From Deltaproteobacteria bacterium (lineage in GTDB: Bacteria; Desulfobacterota; Binatia; Binatales; Binataceae), in NCBI GenBank assembly GCA_021780585.1, contig JAJXYM010000317.1:1-9696 (forward strand): a stretch of DNA of 9,696 nt, written 5' to 3'. The position numbers were made by a program, and so were the translations under genes. Under the pieces are notes generated by a model. The model was given only the letters and a program-made list of their open reading frames with translations. It did no database searches and was not told the origin of the DNA. Below, piece after piece: positions 9,322 to 9,696 of this stretch. Numbering within the stretch: the first letter of the stretch is position 1; each line of letters opens with the position of its first letter.

Positions 9322-9696
9322 TAGCCGATGCCGCTCAGCGCCACGGATTGCGGACTGTTCGAGGCGTTGTCGATCACGGAGATCAAACCGCTCGCCGGAC
9401 CCCGCGCCTGCGGCGCGAAGCTCACACCGATCAGGCATTGCGCGGTCGGCGCGATCGGACTGCCGATCACGCAGGTGGTCGTACTCGGATTGAGCGCGAA
9501 CGCGCCGCTCCCTTGATACGCAATTTGGCTGATCACCAGCGGCGCGGTGTTGCCATAGCGATTCACCACGAGGATCGTCCGCGGCGAAGGCGCCGCGCCG
9601 ACCGGGCGGTTGCCGAAATTGATCGCGCTCGGCGTCACGGTCGCCGGGCCGGTCGACACTACTGTCGCCGTGGGCGTCGGCGTCGGTGTCGGTGTC
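9318..9696 (-). CDS. Choice-of-anchor D / ASPM-SPD-2-Hydin-like domain protein with Thr-Pro linker (5' end outside window)
   Basis: The frame enters from the right edge and gives 125 residues before TGA at 9318-9320. The visible part starts with a TPTPTPTPTATV linker, followed by one Ig-like beta-sandwich: SAINFGNRPVG, TILVVNRYGNTAPLVIS, a loop with two cysteines (TTCVIG and AQCLIG), VSFAPQARG, then SVIDNASNSPQSVALSG at the C-terminus. This strand order is characteristic of Hydin-like/choice-of-anchor D domains found in exported bacterial proteins. The two cysteines about 14 residues apart may form a disulphide outside the cytoplasm. A GTG at 9659 is an internal codon, not a start, because the TP linker reads through it in frame. 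The N-terminal domain and anchor are not visible. It lies upstream of, and overlaps, the beta-helix gene, suggesting a joint surface role. Confidence 0.8.
   Translation of the reverse strand, partial: TPTPTPTPTATVVSTGPATVTPSAINFGNRPVGAAPSPRTILVVNRYGNTAPLVISQIAYQGSGAFALNPSTTTCVIGSPIAPTAQCLIGVSFAPQARGPASGLISVIDNASNSPQSVALSGIGY
9664..9696. repeat. Hexanucleotide tandem repeat encoding Thr-Pro linker
   Basis: Units of six bases (GTCGCC, GTGGGC, GTCGGC, GTCGGT, GTCGGT, GTC...) run to the window edge. Read on the minus strand they encode alternating Thr and Pro. The repeat continues beyond the window, so its full length is unknown. Gain or loss of one unit keeps the frame and only changes linker length. 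Confidence 0.6.

Noticed and set aside
7540..9324. 594-codon open frame on the plus strand, antisense to the beta-helix gene
   Set aside because: The product is Arg/Ala/Asp low-complexity sequence without domains. The minus strand has a signal peptide and beta-helix repeats, so this is a GC-driven shadow.
9318..9659. Hydin-like protein starting at GTG 9659
   Set aside because: The frame stays open to the window edge and encodes a Thr-Pro linker upstream of this codon, so the gene is partial and the GTG is internal.

Overview
The window looks like an ordinary chromosomal segment of a very GC-rich bacterium. Codons are dominated by GCG, CGC, ATC and GAT, and several genes start with GTG or TTG. 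Nothing mobile is visible: no transposase, integrase, tRNA, CRISPR array or phage gene. The threonine-proline linked Hydin-like surface protein, the secreted beta-helix protein and the zinc-ribbon/cyclase/AAA regulator together suggest an uncultured soil-type bacterium, for example a deltaproteobacterial or Binatota-like lineage. That placement is an inference, not something the sequence proves.

Layout from left to right. (1) 1-836, minus: the N-terminal part of an extended short-chain dehydrogenase/NAD-dependent epimerase; its end lies outside the window. (2) 837-1056: a divergent intergenic region with two small inverted repeats. (3) 1057-4374, plus: a 1105-residue signalling protein made of two zinc ribbons, a class III nucleotide cyclase domain, an AAA/STAND-type ATPase and a long helical repeat tail. 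(4) 4372-4404: a perfect inverted repeat that contains the stop codons of two convergent genes. (5) 4402-6972, minus: a P2-like cation-transporting P-type ATPase. (6) 6989-7507, minus, 16 nt upstream of the ATPase: a small zinc-ribbon protein resembling the BCAM0308 family of the Burkholderia low-oxygen-activated locus. (7) 7633-9321, minus: a secreted right-handed parallel beta-helix protein. (8) 9318-9696, minus, running off the right edge: the C-terminal end of a Thr-Pro-linked choice-of-anchor-D/Hydin-like protein whose stop overlaps the probable start of the beta-helix gene.

Three minus-strand units are likely: the SDR gene; the BCAM0308-like/P-type ATPase pair (stress or low-oxygen ion handling, by association); and the Hydin-like/beta-helix pair (cell-surface or exported proteins). 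The plus-strand cyclase is a stand-alone signalling gene. The most unusual points are the non-calcium residues in ATPase helices M5 and M6 together with its linked zinc-ribbon partner, the Gln in place of the purine-selecting Lys in the cyclase, the shared stop-codon palindrome, and a probable CTG start. I saw no convincing undescribed multi-gene system.
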